In this document: in pieces, positions 12,098 to 23,787 of the stretch
Numbering within the stretch: the first letter of the stretch is position 1
How the letters are laid out: each line of letters starts with the position of its first letter
DNA from: Calonectria ilicicola
Lineage: Eukaryota; Ascomycota; Sordariomycetes; Hypocreales; Nectriaceae
Assembly: GCA_020809705.1 (NCBI GenBank)
Contig: CP085829.1
Coordinates: forward strand, 4,898,001-4,962,000
DNA length: 64,000 nt
Reading direction: 5' to 3'
Made by a program: the position numbers and the translations under genes
The notes under the pieces: generated by a model
What the model was told of the DNA's origin: nothing
Databases searched by the model: none
Seen by the model: the letters and a program-made list of their open reading frames with translations, nothing else

Positions 12098-14080
12098 TCA
12101 TGGTCGGCATAATAGACAAAGACACTCCACCTTCTTGAGCGGAAAGCTACACCAGCTTTCAGACAATTTCTTCTCTCGAGAAACTGGCCAAACTTTGGTC
12201 CAAGCATCCCACACACATTTCTCCCTATGCAACGTTTTGTCCACGTTTTTCCCTCCCTTTTTAAGCCACTCCTGTTTGGCAATTTCCTCAATCTGCACCT
12301 CATCAACTCCGTGCTCTCGCCGGCATAACCAACTCCGATTGACCCAGTCCAAAATAAAATCTGTGCCATATTGACTTCTCTTCTTTTGGTGGTGATAGGT
12401 GTTGATTTCGAGAGTTTCAAGCATGTTGCGCCCACCACTTGCCAGATCAAAAATATCTTTGGCAAGCCGAGAGTCAACGGCACATTTTTTCAAGAGCTGA
12501 GAAAAGACTTCAACTGAAAATCCTTGAAAATAAGTATCCCAACCATTATCTTTAAGATAAAAATTGCAGCAAAGTTCTAGTTTAATGTGCCTGAGACGAC
12601 GTAATCGACCAAAGGCCTCATAAAAGTCAATTTCGTCCTCAATTCTCAATGATCGACCAAATGCGACTTCTAATTGCTCCAGATCGCAGCATTTCTCTGC
12701 AATTTTCCATATATCGTACGAGGACATGTGCCAAATCCAACCAAATAATTTAGGCTCAAGCCGAAGCCGCTTCAAAGCCTCTCCGTGATGGTCTACTATT
12801 GCTTTGAATGTAAACTGGGCAAACCCACCTTGTAGGTCTAGTATCTCGAGTGGAGGCAAAGATTGGAGCAGGTTAGCTAAGCTTTCATCTTGGGCTTTCT
12901 TACTCTTTGAATCATAGCTGCGGCCCTTACCCAATATCATAGTTAGGGATCGGAGGTTTTTGAACTCGGCAGTGCACACCATAAGTGAGTCCAGAGACTG
13001 CTTGTTAACATTGCTGAGACTCAGCGAAACAAGCGCACTAACATCGAATTCTCTTAACCGCTCATTAATTCGAAAACCATCGATTGATAATTTTTGGATA
13101 CTTTCCTTCGCGGCCGTGATGATATCACCGTCCCCCCACGAGAAGCGGTGCAAGGCTAGATTGGAAACAAGTTCTTCCCTGTTTAGTGTTGGCCCTCTAC
13201 CCCAGGCCGAATCATCAAACAGCGAAACATTTTCCAGGTTTGACGCAAGCCCATTTGTCATACCTAATATTGCCTGATGGGAGTAATTGACCCAGGTCTC
13301 GCTATAAGACGATTCGAAAGTTGTGGCGATGCTAAATAGACAAGACGAGGTGGCAAGTACAAACTCATCGTCGTCGATTTCATGGGGGCTACTTGACACC
13401 TGGTCAAGGCTCCTTAAATTAAAGGTATAATCGTGGAAGCGCACGCTTGAAGGGTGGTTGTTCAAGACCTCTAGAAGGGATCGCGGAACTTGGTGTAGAC
13501 AGGTATAGACTAAATCCTTTAGAGCAGGTAGTTTTTGGATCAAGTCCAGAAGAGGTTGCCAAACCTTCTCTTGCTGCTCCCTTTCCAATATCCCAAGTCT
13601 AAAGTCAAAGGGGTTGGTGTTGAGATAGTACCAATCCTCGTCGGGTGGTTGTAAGAAGTCGCCAAGGGTATCCCTTGCAAGTCGCCTATGCCTGATTTCG
13701 ATATCCCTATCGTGTCATTCGCGACAAATTTGGTCGAACGGAACGCCACGGTGCATTAGCTCCGCACTTCCCGTCAAGCCGCCCTCGAGTCTGATCTGGC
13801 GAACGCAATGGAATTTCTCGGGCTCAGGACCAAGCGCCTTGTACAGCCTCTCCAGAGATTCCTTCAGGTTCTTCTCCGAGTCTAGGTAGAAGCAAAGGCG
13901 CCTGAACCGATATTCTTTGGCTGCAGCGGCTAGCCGTTTTGATGTGAGGGAAATGGCCGAAATATCGCGCCAACTGAGATGCGGCTCGATCAAGCATTCA
14001 AGTATCTCCCTGTGCACCAGTGATGGCAATAACTCTAGCTGCGAGAGCGTAATGGTATTTTTTCCTGATGTTGTTGCCAT
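12098..14080 (-). pseudogene. F-box/leucine-rich-repeat-like protein gene interrupted by one in-frame TGA
   Basis: From ATG 14080 one frame runs to a stop at 12098 (661 codons), broken only by a TGA at 13717-13715 (codon 122). The first 121 codons contain an F-box-like segment (about 12-60, with SLVHREILECLI and ISAISLTSKRLAAAA). The 538 codons after the TGA are open and contain leucine-spaced segments typical of fungal F-box proteins (for example LPPLEILDLQGG, LKRLRLEP). I looked for a short intron that would remove the TGA: the only AG downstream in the right phase gives introns of 33 nt or less, so none is credible. It is therefore a recent nonsense allele, a readthrough site or a sequencing error. 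Intact family members act as substrate adaptors of SCF ubiquitin ligases, or have unknown roles. No partner is suggested by the neighbours. Confidence 0.7.
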
Positions 14081-14866
14081 TCTGGTTCTTGTGTGGTCTT
14101 TGGTAGTGGTCGATAAAGATGGGAAACAGTAAGTTATATGTGAATGCTTTGCGGTTCTTGTTGCCTTTCTGCGTCCCACCAACGATACTATTTATTCACC
14201 GCAAAGTTCGCAGGAAAGCCATCCGCTCTTTGCTTTTCTTTGTTCACTTTCTCGCCGTCTTTATCCATTAGACTGTTCTCTAGATTTACACAAAAGTAGA
14301 ACAAGTCACGGCTCACAGCCCCGCATATATCTTTGTTTCTTGGAAGATTCGTCGTTGAACAATTAAGTTTCAAACAAAGATTAGTCGCAAGACTCGCCGC
14401 CACTCAGGTTCCTCTCAGTGACAGAGAGGCAAAGTACCAAGTTGCCTTAGAAAAGAGTGCTAACGCTGATAGACACTTTTTTCTTCTTCTTTTTTCCCCT
14501 CGCAGCAACGCTCGAAACCTAGCCTGGCCCATGAGTCATCCTTCTTTCAGAGAGAAGCTGCTATTCGGCAGGGAGAATTCAGATACCAACGAGCCACACG
14601 GTTACTCGGTTCATAATTTGTGTGAGATGCGACGTATTTTTGGCATACTCAGCCATGGTTGAATTTTTATTTTTTAGATATTAGAATCAAGCCAGTTAGG
14701 CACCTGTCCAACATGGCATATCCCAACTGCATCGCCAAGATCCAAAACGCTGGTCCCCTAAAATGCTACCTCCAAATGCTACCTTACACAGACAAGCCGC
14801 CCCTTCCACCCTCTATTTACTTTTTTTTAGGATTACATTCAAGGTCGTAACGTGGTGCCTCTACCG
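14081..14866. other. Intergenic region between the F-box gene and the HET gene
   Basis: About 790 bp, containing the F-box gene's upstream region and the HET gene's 3' end. Small open frames have no support. Confidence 0.4.
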
Positions 14867-16867
14867 TTATTCAATTTCCGAAACTTCTACTTCCATCTCG
14901 CACGCCAGACGGCCCAGGAACTCGGCTCGAGTCATCTCGGCTTTTATCCTGACACCACCAATGACCGTCTCGGCCACGGGGCGGGCACGCTGCATGAACA
15001 GGCCGATGACGACGCTCGAAATCATGGGTCGGCCAGATGGCGACGGCGGCCCTAGCTCCAGGCCGTCCTCAACGTCCACCACCTTGGGCACTGACCCCGT
15101 CAACCATGGTAGTCGAATTTCTTCGTCCAGGATGTCGACGGCCAGCTGCTCAGACAACTCTGGGCGGAACTCTAGCGATCCCGTCAAGTTCGTCCACGAC
15201 TGGATGAAGCACACGGGGATGCTGTTATCCCAGAGACGGGGCGCTCCACGATCGTCGTGCATCAGCGACATGGCGGTGCCCAGCTCGACAAGCCCCCACC
15301 AGACCAGAAACTCCCTCCCGCGGCCAGCGCTTAGGAATACCACGCCATAGATGGGGTTGTCAATCGACATGAATGCTATGTGCTCCGAGCTAATGTACCG
15401 CCGCGAGCCAGTGTAGGCGGCCCGCTGCACAATCGTCGGGTTGCTTGGTGGGAGGCTGAGTTTGAAGGGGAACACACCCCGCACTCCAGGTCCGTCTATC
15501 GTATTCTCTAGCAATATTGTCTCCTTTTTGAGATCACCAGGATCATATTCTACCGACTGGATTTCTGTTTTGTAGTGTTAGCACTGACTGGTTCACAAGG
15601 GGAGAGCACACATTTTCACAATTCGTTGTTTCGTTTATAGCTCCAGGGAGGGGAGGGGGGAAGAAGAACTAAATTGTCACTTACTGTTTCGATGGCCAGG
15701 TAAATCACCGTCGACCATGAGGAAGCCTGACCGCTTGGGCTCGATAATCATTATCAGGTTGGAGTGCAGACGCCTAAACGCAACCCCTCCGCTGGCACTG
15801 GCCTCGAGGAGGATGGCGGCCCGCGCCAACGTGTCTGACGACAGGCTGCAGTCGAGCACAGCAATCCACTGGCTGTCCTCCACAGCCTTTTCGGTGCCAC
15901 CAGTTCGGGTCGAGTACGTTATCCGACAGGGGCACTTCCACACGCGCACCTCGAGGCCGTCGCCCGTCATCCTGATACCGAACCGAGCTGGGTTCTCCTG
16001 ACCGCCAACCGTCCGCAGGTTGAAATGCTTTGGCGAGTCGGCGAAGTAGTGCATCCTGCGCACCGAATCGGCCCCTTCGACGGTCGCAGGCGTCCTCCAG
16101 ATTAGGATTGAGTGGTCTTGCGAGGTCTTGAGGATCTCCTCCTGGAGGCGCAGAAAGGCCTTGTCCCCCTCGCCGTATAGGATGGGCATGTTGACGCCAA
16201 AGATGCCCATCAGCGAGTAGGCCATGTCCTCCCGCCGCGTCGTCTCCCGTTGGGCAGCCCAGCCCATGCGTGTGGCAATGTTCTCGTGTTGCAGCAGCAG
16301 GGACACATTGCGCGGGCGGCGTCGTGTCGGGTCCCGTCCCCTGAGGAGGGCGTCGCTGATGCCCGTGATGCGGCCGATGCGCGGGGACAGGTTACCCCGC
16401 GTGCCCAGGCGCGCCCAGTCGCGGCCGAAGAACTCTACGTCGCGGGGTGCGATGAGCTCCTGCAGCGTCCATCCTCGCGAGAACCAGCGGCTCGTGTCGA
16501 AATTTTCGGCTGTGCCGTCCGGGTGGAGCGTCACGTCGTCGAGGTAAGCGTAGCACACGACAGCGTCAGCGTACCAGCGGAACATGGAATTGAGGGCCTG
16601 CGACAGCTCAGCGCTGCTGCCTTTGTCGATGCAGCACGTGTCGATCCAGACATGGCTGATGCCCTGCTTCAGCGCCGTCTCGCAGGCTTTGGACACCTTG
16701 CGGTAGCCGGCCGTGTTCTTCCAGCGAATGTCTCGTAGGCGGTCTGGGTCGCGCACATGGTCGTACAGCAGCTCGTCGGAACCCCACGTATGCGACACGA
16801 TGGCATAGCTCACCGGCTCGTCGCCTGCTTCCTCCAGGTCCAGAGTCCTGGCGTTGAGGAGTCTCAT
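14867..16867 (-). CDS. HET-domain (heterokaryon incompatibility) protein
   Basis: Exons are 16867-15685 and 15564-14867, with a 120-bp intron (GTAAGT...AAAACAG, phase 1). The product is 626 residues from the family-typical start MRLLNARTL; an in-frame ATG six codons earlier (16885) is possible. The N-terminal HET domain shows its conserved blocks in order: SYAIVSHTWG (about 20), the WIDTCCIDKGSSAELSQALN block (about 75) and SRGWTLQELIAPRDVEFF (about 130). Another conserved block, RREDMAYSLMGIFGVNMPIL, follows at about 210. The C-terminal ~350 residues, mostly exon 2, are a variable region of the kind often found behind HET domains. Proteins of this class trigger or regulate cell death on allorecognition; many genomic copies have no tested role. 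No NACHT or WD partner lies nearby. Confidence 0.92.
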
Positions 16868-17080
16868 GGCGAGGTGCAGGTGCAATCACACAATTCAATT
16901 GGGTCCAGAGGCGCGAGGCGGAGGGAGAAGGAAGAGAGAAGAGGCGAAGAAGTCGTTCCAATGTTCGATGTTTCATCGCCTGCGTTTCAGCTGGTGACGG
17001 TGGCCACTCGCTCCCACTCGCTCCCACTGACCTCTTACCCAGTTGGGCCGAGCCCGCTCTCGCGCAGCTCGCAGCCAGCC

Positions 17081-17141
17081 ACCAGACCAAGCCAGGCCAG
17101 AACAGACCAGACCAAACCAGACCAGACCAGACCAGACCAGG
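17081..17141. repeat. Imperfect ACCAG pentanucleotide tandem repeat
   Basis: About 12 units of ACCAG and close variants (ACCAA, GCCAG, AACAG); the last several units are exact. It lies about 215-275 bp upstream of the HET gene start, so it could vary in length in that promoter. Confidence 0.8.
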
Positions 17142-17723
17142 CTTGCGCTCGACGGGACGAGGCTCAACCCCAGGCGCTAACTTATAAATAGATCTGTCAC
17201 ACTTGCCATCCTGACCACTCTAAACCGGAATGACCACTCTCCTTACATCATTCCCTGACGCCTAGCATGGTCGTCCAAATAAAGGACCGGGATCGACAAG
17301 GGATATACCCGAAACCGCACTATGCGCCGCATCTGGCATTGGCTCAAGCCAGTCCTGTAGTTGGCCTCTCTTTGACACTCTCTGACATCTCCTCCGACAC
17401 GTCAAGGACCATTCCCTGTCTCGTTCATTCATTGGTAAATTGTTACTAGTCGTCAAGTCCAATCATAAAAGGAAATGCTAATGAGCGATGCCCCTAAACC
17501 CCCTAAAGTCCCCCCCTTCCCCTCATCTCCAGTTCTTCCTCCCCACAAATCCCGTCTGTAGTTAAAATCATGCATGGTGCTCCCTAATCTGCGCCCGGTG
17601 CATCGGAAACAAGACAACAGAAGACCCTCAACTCCCTTGGCCGTGTGTTCAATCATCATCATCATGCCGCCCAGTTTCGCTTTCACCCTCTCAATTTCAA
17701 TACACTGTAGTTTCAACCTCGTG

Positions 17724-17750
17724 CCTCACCTCACCTCACCTCACCTCACC
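17724..17750. repeat. CTCAC tandem repeat
   Basis: About five exact copies of CTCAC, just downstream of the stop codon of the universal-stress-protein gene (its 3' UTR on the minus strand). Confidence 0.8.
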
Positions 17751-17767
17751 ACAACGCAACCCGCTGC

Positions 17768-20017
17768 TCAGTCAATCTTGGCACTTGCCAAACTCTTGGC
17801 CGTTGGGTTGCTCAGGTTGTTGACCTGTTTGACATCGGTTCTCTTGTATTTGCCCTGCTTCCGTAGCCTCTTCCTAGCTACCATGACAGGAACAGAGCTC
17901 TTTGTGACCAGGTAGTTCGAGAATGATCCAAGAATAACACTGCGCAGTTGTTAGCAATCCAGATTCCACAAATACATACACACACGCTAGTAGTAGACTT
18001 ACCCCTTCAATGCACTTCGCCCGCGACTTCCAATAACAACCAATGTCGGGCTTACGAGGTCAATGACCTCGGTAATCAAATGCTTGGGGTTCTTGCAGTG
18101 TATCACCTCCACAATAACTCGCACTTGCAAGCTCGTCTTTCTCAAAAGACGCACGACACGCTCTGTAATATCTTTCACAGCCCGTCGGCGTTCCTCATCA
18201 GCCTTGCCGCGATCTGCTCGGCTGGAAGGCCCAGGTGAAGTGTTGGGAGTGCTAGTCCTCGACTCTCCGCGCAGGGAATTGCGCATAAATTCTGGGACCG
18301 CCGTCATAGCCTGTGATTGGCTCTTTGTGTTTGCAACACTGTTTAGTGCAGCAGCTTGTTCCTTCATGGCTTTAGGATCATCTGGCACTTCACCTCCGAT
18401 TCCAGCCTCCTCGTCAACACAGTATATGGCAAGTAGCGTATCTCCATCCCGCAAGACCGTACCAATTGCCCACTCGAGTGCATGCGTCGACTCATCACTG
18501 AGATCCGTTGCTACCAGGTATTTACGCAGTCTGTGATGCTCTTCTTCGGCTGCTTGGGCGATCTTGTTGTATTCTCCTCGGTAAATGAGGCGGATGGCAC
18601 GGTGGAATTCAGGATTAGTGATGACGTTGGTCATGGAAAATGACAGCTTCTGTGCTCTCTTGATGTCGTCCATATCGGCTTCTTCATCAGAGTCAATCAT
18701 GGAAGCAGTCGTTGAGCTGTTCTGGCGGTCATAGCTAGTGTTGGGGTGCACTGAGGGCTTTGTTGGCTTGACATTGTCACCAGAAGGGTTGGTAACCTTA
18801 ATTTCAGGCTCTGATAGTAGAGACCGGTATACATATTTGGGTGCCTTGCTGGCGACTTGAGTTCCTGTATAGACAGATGGTCAGAGGGAGTTACAGGGAT
18901 GTGGGGTACAACAATACTTACGCTCTGCTTCGGCTGCTGCAAGAAGGCTCATAGTCTTCCTCGAACCCTTGCTTGATGAGCGAGCTTCATTGTCTTCAGG
19001 GTCGCTACCGCCTTCGCCCTTTGCATCAGGGTTCAAAGACCGTGGCTCCTTCTTGCGACCTCGGTCCTCGTCATCCGATGACACTACTTCTTCATCCTCA
19101 CTAGATCCGAGATGCTCACCATCCAGTCCCATGTAGTCCTTGACCAACCTACCAGGACCTCGTGAATCGTCTCGCTTAGCTGCTGGGAGTTGTGAAAGGG
19201 TTCCACCAGAGTACGCAAGACGTGCATCGGAGAGCCGGCGATAAGCGTTACTCAAATCGACAACTTGGCCGTCATCGAGCATGGCAGTGCCGGGGTTTAG
19301 CATCAGAGCGGGAGACCGTGACCGGGAGGATAGTCGGTTGTGGGGAGATTTAGATTTGCCGCCTCCACCACCAAGACGCCCACCAAAGGAGAGACGGCCA
19401 CGATCACCAGGGATTTGAAGGCCGCTTAGATCTCCTCCTCTGAGAACCTCAGCGAGGGCGCCGGCAGACTGTCTCTTGCCACCCTGAGTGTTCCTCTTGG
19501 GCAATTGCTGGCCGGATTTGTGGGTCAAAATTCCGGAGAACTGATAGTCAGCTGTAGGGTCGCGGGAAGCTGAGGCACGGGGCCCAAAATCAACAGGCTT
19601 TTGCGATGCATCGGAAAAGCTTCGAATATGCGCGGCTTCGCTGAGTTCCCGGGACCGGGAGGAAGTAAGTGTAACGGGTGAGCTAGGCGTGGTATTTGTT
19701 CCAGAGGCCTTGGTGGGAGGGGTGTCGGGGTCCAGCATGCTTCTCACCACAGGCGGAGGCGGCGAGCTAGTATCGAGCATACTCCGCACCGGTCCTTGTC
19801 GTGGTGAGCCGGTCTTCCTTACGGGAACGTCGCCAATATCCAGCATGCTCCGGACTGGTGAGCGCGGGGTTGTATACGGCGAGGCGGATCGCATGCGGCT
19901 TGGCGAATTACTGGAGATGGGTTTGGGCATGGGCCTGTTCTCCAGCAGGGCAAGAACTTCCCTGCGCTCCATGTCGAGCATGGCCTCGATGCTCATAGGC
20001 TGGTTTTTGTGCGACAT
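17768..20017 (-). CDS. Universal stress protein (UspA) domain protein with long disordered N-terminus
   Basis: Exons are 20017-18922, 18864-18003 and 17939-17768. The introns are 57 bp (GTAAGT...TATACAG) and 63 bp (GTAAGT, branch GCTAAC, GCGCAG). The product is 709 residues. About 470 residues are Ser/Pro-rich and low-complexity; within them the motif SMLD recurs at 57-60, 79-82 and 93-96, with AMLD at 12-15. The C-terminal Usp domain (about 480-690) begins KYLVATDLSDES and ends with the nucleotide-binding glycine segment VIGSRGRSALKGVILGS split by the last intron, then SSVPVMVARKR. This G-rich segment is the ATP-binding type in Usp proteins. Fungal Usp-domain proteins of this layout are widespread; their role is mostly unknown and tied to stress or energy sensing. 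The poly-Ser/acidic stretch before the Usp domain suggests phosphorylation (inference). Confidence 0.9.
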
Positions 20018-22617
20018 TGTGGCGGTTTTGTCACCCAATTGCTTCTTTGGTAAGAAAAAGTTGTGGTTGTAGGGATATGCCTTAAGAAACGAGATTGACG
20101 AGCGATGCGGGGAGTGTGGACCGGTCGCAGCGACTATTTTGATACTAAGACTGGGGTTGCGTAACGAGGACGGCGGGCGATAGATCAGTCAGCGATATGC
20201 GCCGCGGTCTGCGAACTTGAGGAGGGAGGCGCTGCAGTCGGGGCAGATCAAGAGAGCATCCTGGGTTTCCAAGGAATCGGGGGCGGTTCGCGAAGGGTGG
20301 CGGGCGCCTTCTAGATCATGGCGCAAATGAATGAAATACGTAAGTTGTGTGCGTGCGTCGGAGTAGCTTTCGAGGTCGAGGTAACAGACGTCAGTTGGGC
20401 CGCGAGGCGATTCGGACGGGGACTGCGAGTAGACGAGGGTAATTCTCTCGAGGGCCAAAGGTGCAAAGTGCAGGAGGCAAGAGGCAGGATACAAGAGACA
20501 AGGAGCAAGAGGCAACGTTTCGGTGGTGGTGGTTGCTGGTCCTTTCAGGTCGGGTGACGAGTGTCTGGGAAGGGTTTGGGAGGAGAATGCGGTCTCGACG
20601 TGGGAACGTGGGGAGGCTGGGCGCCCGGGTGGAGAGGAGGGGCTGCCTCAGTGCTCCGCCGCTCCCACTTAGGTCCTTTGCCGGCTCATTTAGAGTAGCC
20701 ATGGCCGCCTCAGCGCTCACTTTAACGATGAGCTAAATACGCCAACTTCTAGAATCCGTACGTCAATCCGGGCTTGCCGTGGTAGCATGCCCTTCCTTGT
20801 GCGATGATATCAGTATTGGCGGACATAATTCCAGGAACAAACTCAAAAGTCTCTGCTCTTTTTTTTTTTTATTGCCTGCCAAATTTTTGTTTGTTTCGTC
20901 AATGCGCTCGCTGCGTTGCCACTAGTCCCTTGCCGAACCACCACCCGAACCGCCGTTAGAGCCTACACGCTGACCGCCGTCTTCAATCCGAGAAGCACAG
21001 TCGGACATAAGAGGCCCGTACATCAACCACAATTTGTGCGTTCCTATTGCCTCGGATTCGTGCGCACCTCAAGCCCTGAAACAAACATCCCCACAACTCA
21101 AGACGGTTTTCCCCGCCTCTGCAGAGATATTCTTGCTCGGGGACTCGGGAACCGAGGAAACACGAGACGTCTGAAGCTCCACTGGGACTTGCATCTCCTT
21201 CAACCTTAAAAAACCAAGGCACTGCGGAAGCAACTGAGATCATATCATACTGCAACACAAGAACCGTACAATCCAGAGATAAGAAGGGGCACGAACGATA
21301 TAAATAGATCCAGCGTTACATTGTCCGATGATGGATTTATTTCCTTCGCTGAGAATTAGTTTTTATCCTATCAATCATGTTCTTATCACAGGGTTGCAAG
21401 AGAAAACCTGTGTCGTGTGTATACACGCTTAACCATCCAACACTGTAGGTTCAGAGCATTTAAACTATCAATTGGGTGCTTATCTTTATTCGCTACATGC
21501 AACATCTACCACCCAACATTTGTAAGCGGCGGGTCTTTCCAAGGCGACATGGCGTCACCAACCTCCGAAAGTAAGGCGACAGAAAAATATATAGGAGGCC
21601 TCGGCATGTGAAAAAGTACCCCTACGAGTTACTGAGACCTCCCCACATCAGAGCCCCTGATATATCGTTGATTATCGACGTCATAAAAGGTCCTAATCCC
21701 GGTCTCTGGTGTATGTTGCTCCGTTCCTTTAGCCCATCGGTATCATGACTCAAGTTAGTCAATACCGTCCCCTTTGGTGACATTCACCTTGTCATGGTGG
21801 GCTGAGGTCGTGTCCAGCACAATCCCTGAAAGATTGCACCCCCTCTACCTTTTCCCACCATCTTCCAGCCGAATTTTAAATAAATAAATATTATACAGAT
21901 ATACTAAATAGGTTATTTATTTATTTATTCCCCTCCCTTTATTACCAGATTGACACCTTCAAACGGTTGAGTTCCATGCTACTAAAGGTACAGAAGTCAC
22001 AGGGACAATCTTTCAAGGGGTGTATTGTAAACCAACCTGCCACTAAGCCGCACTAGTTCCGCGACTACAGCCGAGGGACCCATGCCTAGAACCGCCCTTT
22101 CCACTAGATTAACCAGAACCAAACGCAGAAGAATGACCATCAGGCTTCTTCCATGTCAATTGCACCGAATCGTGCCATCTCATCTAGTGATACGAAATCC
22201 TCGCTCGCCTGTCTCATTTCGCATCGAGCCAAAAGCAAAACCATCGCGGCACAGTGTCTGTCATCTCGGAAGCATGGCAATACTTCCCAAACTCCCTGAC
22301 TAGGCACCACACGCTACGGACGCCATGTGCATGAACGCATCCTAACAGCTACCAACAACTGCATGATCTAGCTAATTGTACCAACCGAGTTTTTGGTTGT
22401 GTGGAGCCCTAAGGCCAGTGTGCCGTCTTCTACCGAATGCTTCCACCGTGCCATTCCGATCTTGACCGATTGCAGTGAAATGCAAAGTAAAGTGAAATCA
22501 TTTAGTTGGAATCGATAAGAGAATGTCATAAACCTCGTCTTTCTATAAAAGGCTGGTATAGTTACACGTTTTTTAACACATTTAATGTACAACCGAGATG
22601 TAAGAACTTGTCTGTAT
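20018..22617. other. Gene-poor intergenic region, about 2.6 kb
   Basis: Upstream of the Usp gene and downstream of the uS7m gene. Open frames at 20,189-20,736 overlap on both strands and are low-complexity. An A/T-rich inverted repeat built on TTTA/TAAA units lies at about 21,877-21,930. No supported gene or RNA. Confidence 0.4.
21877..21930. repeat. A/T-rich inverted repeat (AAATAAATA ... TATTTATTT)
   Basis: Left arm AAATAAATAAATA and right arm TTATTTATTTATT are separated by about 26 bases. It could be a hairpin or a chance microsatellite pair. Confidence 0.55.
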
Positions 22618-23787
22618 TTACATCTTCTTCTTGACCTTGAGCTTGTTGGATCCAACGTTGGCTCGGGCCGCAGTGCCCAGCTTGTGGACCTGCTTGCGCT
22701 TCTCCCACACACCTGAGCGTCCTTCCACCACGGCAATAATCTCCTCAGCTATCCGGACGGGGAACTGCTTGCGTCCACTGCCCTTGGAAGGCTTCTTGTT
22801 GACCACATCCAGGATCCACTGGAAGGCGACACGGCGACGCTGCCTGAGAGCCAGAGGCATTGGCAGCTCCAGGGCTCGGCCACCACCGCCTGCACCTGCT
22901 ACGTTTCGGACCTTGATGAGTGGAGCCACGGAGTCAATGGCCACCGTAATGTACAGGATGGGGTTGAGAGGGAGATATGAGGCCGGGGGAGTGCCGGGCA
23001 GGAGGGGGAATTTCGGGCTGTAGATGGGTGCAGGTGCAGTTCGGAGGAAGTTCATAACGGTAGCCATGTTCTAAATCGCAAGTTAGCCCATATCAAATCG
23101 CATCCTTCAAGCAATGGCACATACTCGCTGCGCAACGCTCAGCTTTCCGTCCCGCATCAGCAGTCGTGTGATCTGCTCAAGGACGGGGTGGTATCGCTTC
23201 TTCTGGTTGAAGCCTTCGGGCCATGGCCCCCGAGGCAGGCCAAATTTGTGACCAAGGTTATCGATGCTCAATTCCTCTTCCACGTCTGCTGCCAGCTCGG
23301 CTTCTTCCACGGCTGCATTCAATGCCTCCGCCACCTCGGGGGAAGGAATCATGCCTTCACGATAGAGTGTCTCCTCCTGGGCAGGTGTCAAGCCGCCCTG
23401 ATCGGGACTCGAAACGGTGCGGCCACCGAAGAAAAGTTGTTCGAGAGTCGCATCATCAAGGCCCGCATCTTCGGCCGCAGACGTCACCTAGAAGATTCGG
23501 ACGTTAGTTCAACGCCAATCGCATGTCCAGATCCCAATTCGCACCTCAGCATCCTCCTGCGCATCAGGGCTTTCAGTAGCCTCAATTTCACTTGAAGCGG
23601 GCTGCGATTGAGGCTTCTTGGCGTCGTTGGAGTTGCCAATGGGTTTCGAGGGTTGATTGTCTCCATCGTTTGAGTACCATCGGAGTCGGGGAAGCGAGTT
23701 GACAAACGGCTGGGGTCGGGCGGCGGCAGGTCTCGATCGAATTGCGAGAGCTCTGCATGCGCCCCAGATCCTCAATCTTGGAGACAT
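22618..23787 (-). CDS. RSM7: Mitochondrial small-subunit ribosomal protein uS7m (S7 family)
   Basis: Exons are 23787-23545, 23487-23125 and 23070-22618. The introns are 57 bp and 54 bp, both phase 0 (GTGCGA...TTCTAG and GTATGT...TTTAG). The product is 352 residues. The N-terminus (MSPRLRIWGACRALAIRSR) is basic and lacks acidic residues, as expected for a mitochondrial targeting sequence. An acidic spacer follows. The uS7 domain covers about 175-345, with LMRDGKLSVAQR at the exon 2/3 joint, then APLIKVRNVAGAGGGGRALE and the basic tail AARANVGSNKLKVKKK. uS7m binds the 3' domain of the mitochondrial SSU rRNA. The length fits filamentous-fungal orthologues. Confidence 0.95.

Larger units (their letters stand above)
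16868..17767. other. Intergenic region upstream of the HET gene, with short tandem repeats
   Basis: Contains a pentanucleotide tract (ACCAG units) and a CTCAC tract, listed separately. The rest holds the HET promoter and the 3' UTR of the stress-protein gene. No supported gene. Confidence 0.4.

Noticed and set aside
13715..13800. Short intron that would remove the TGA in the F-box gene
   Set aside because: The GT...GATAG candidates of 61 nt are in the wrong phase, and the one in phase is 33 nt, too short to splice.
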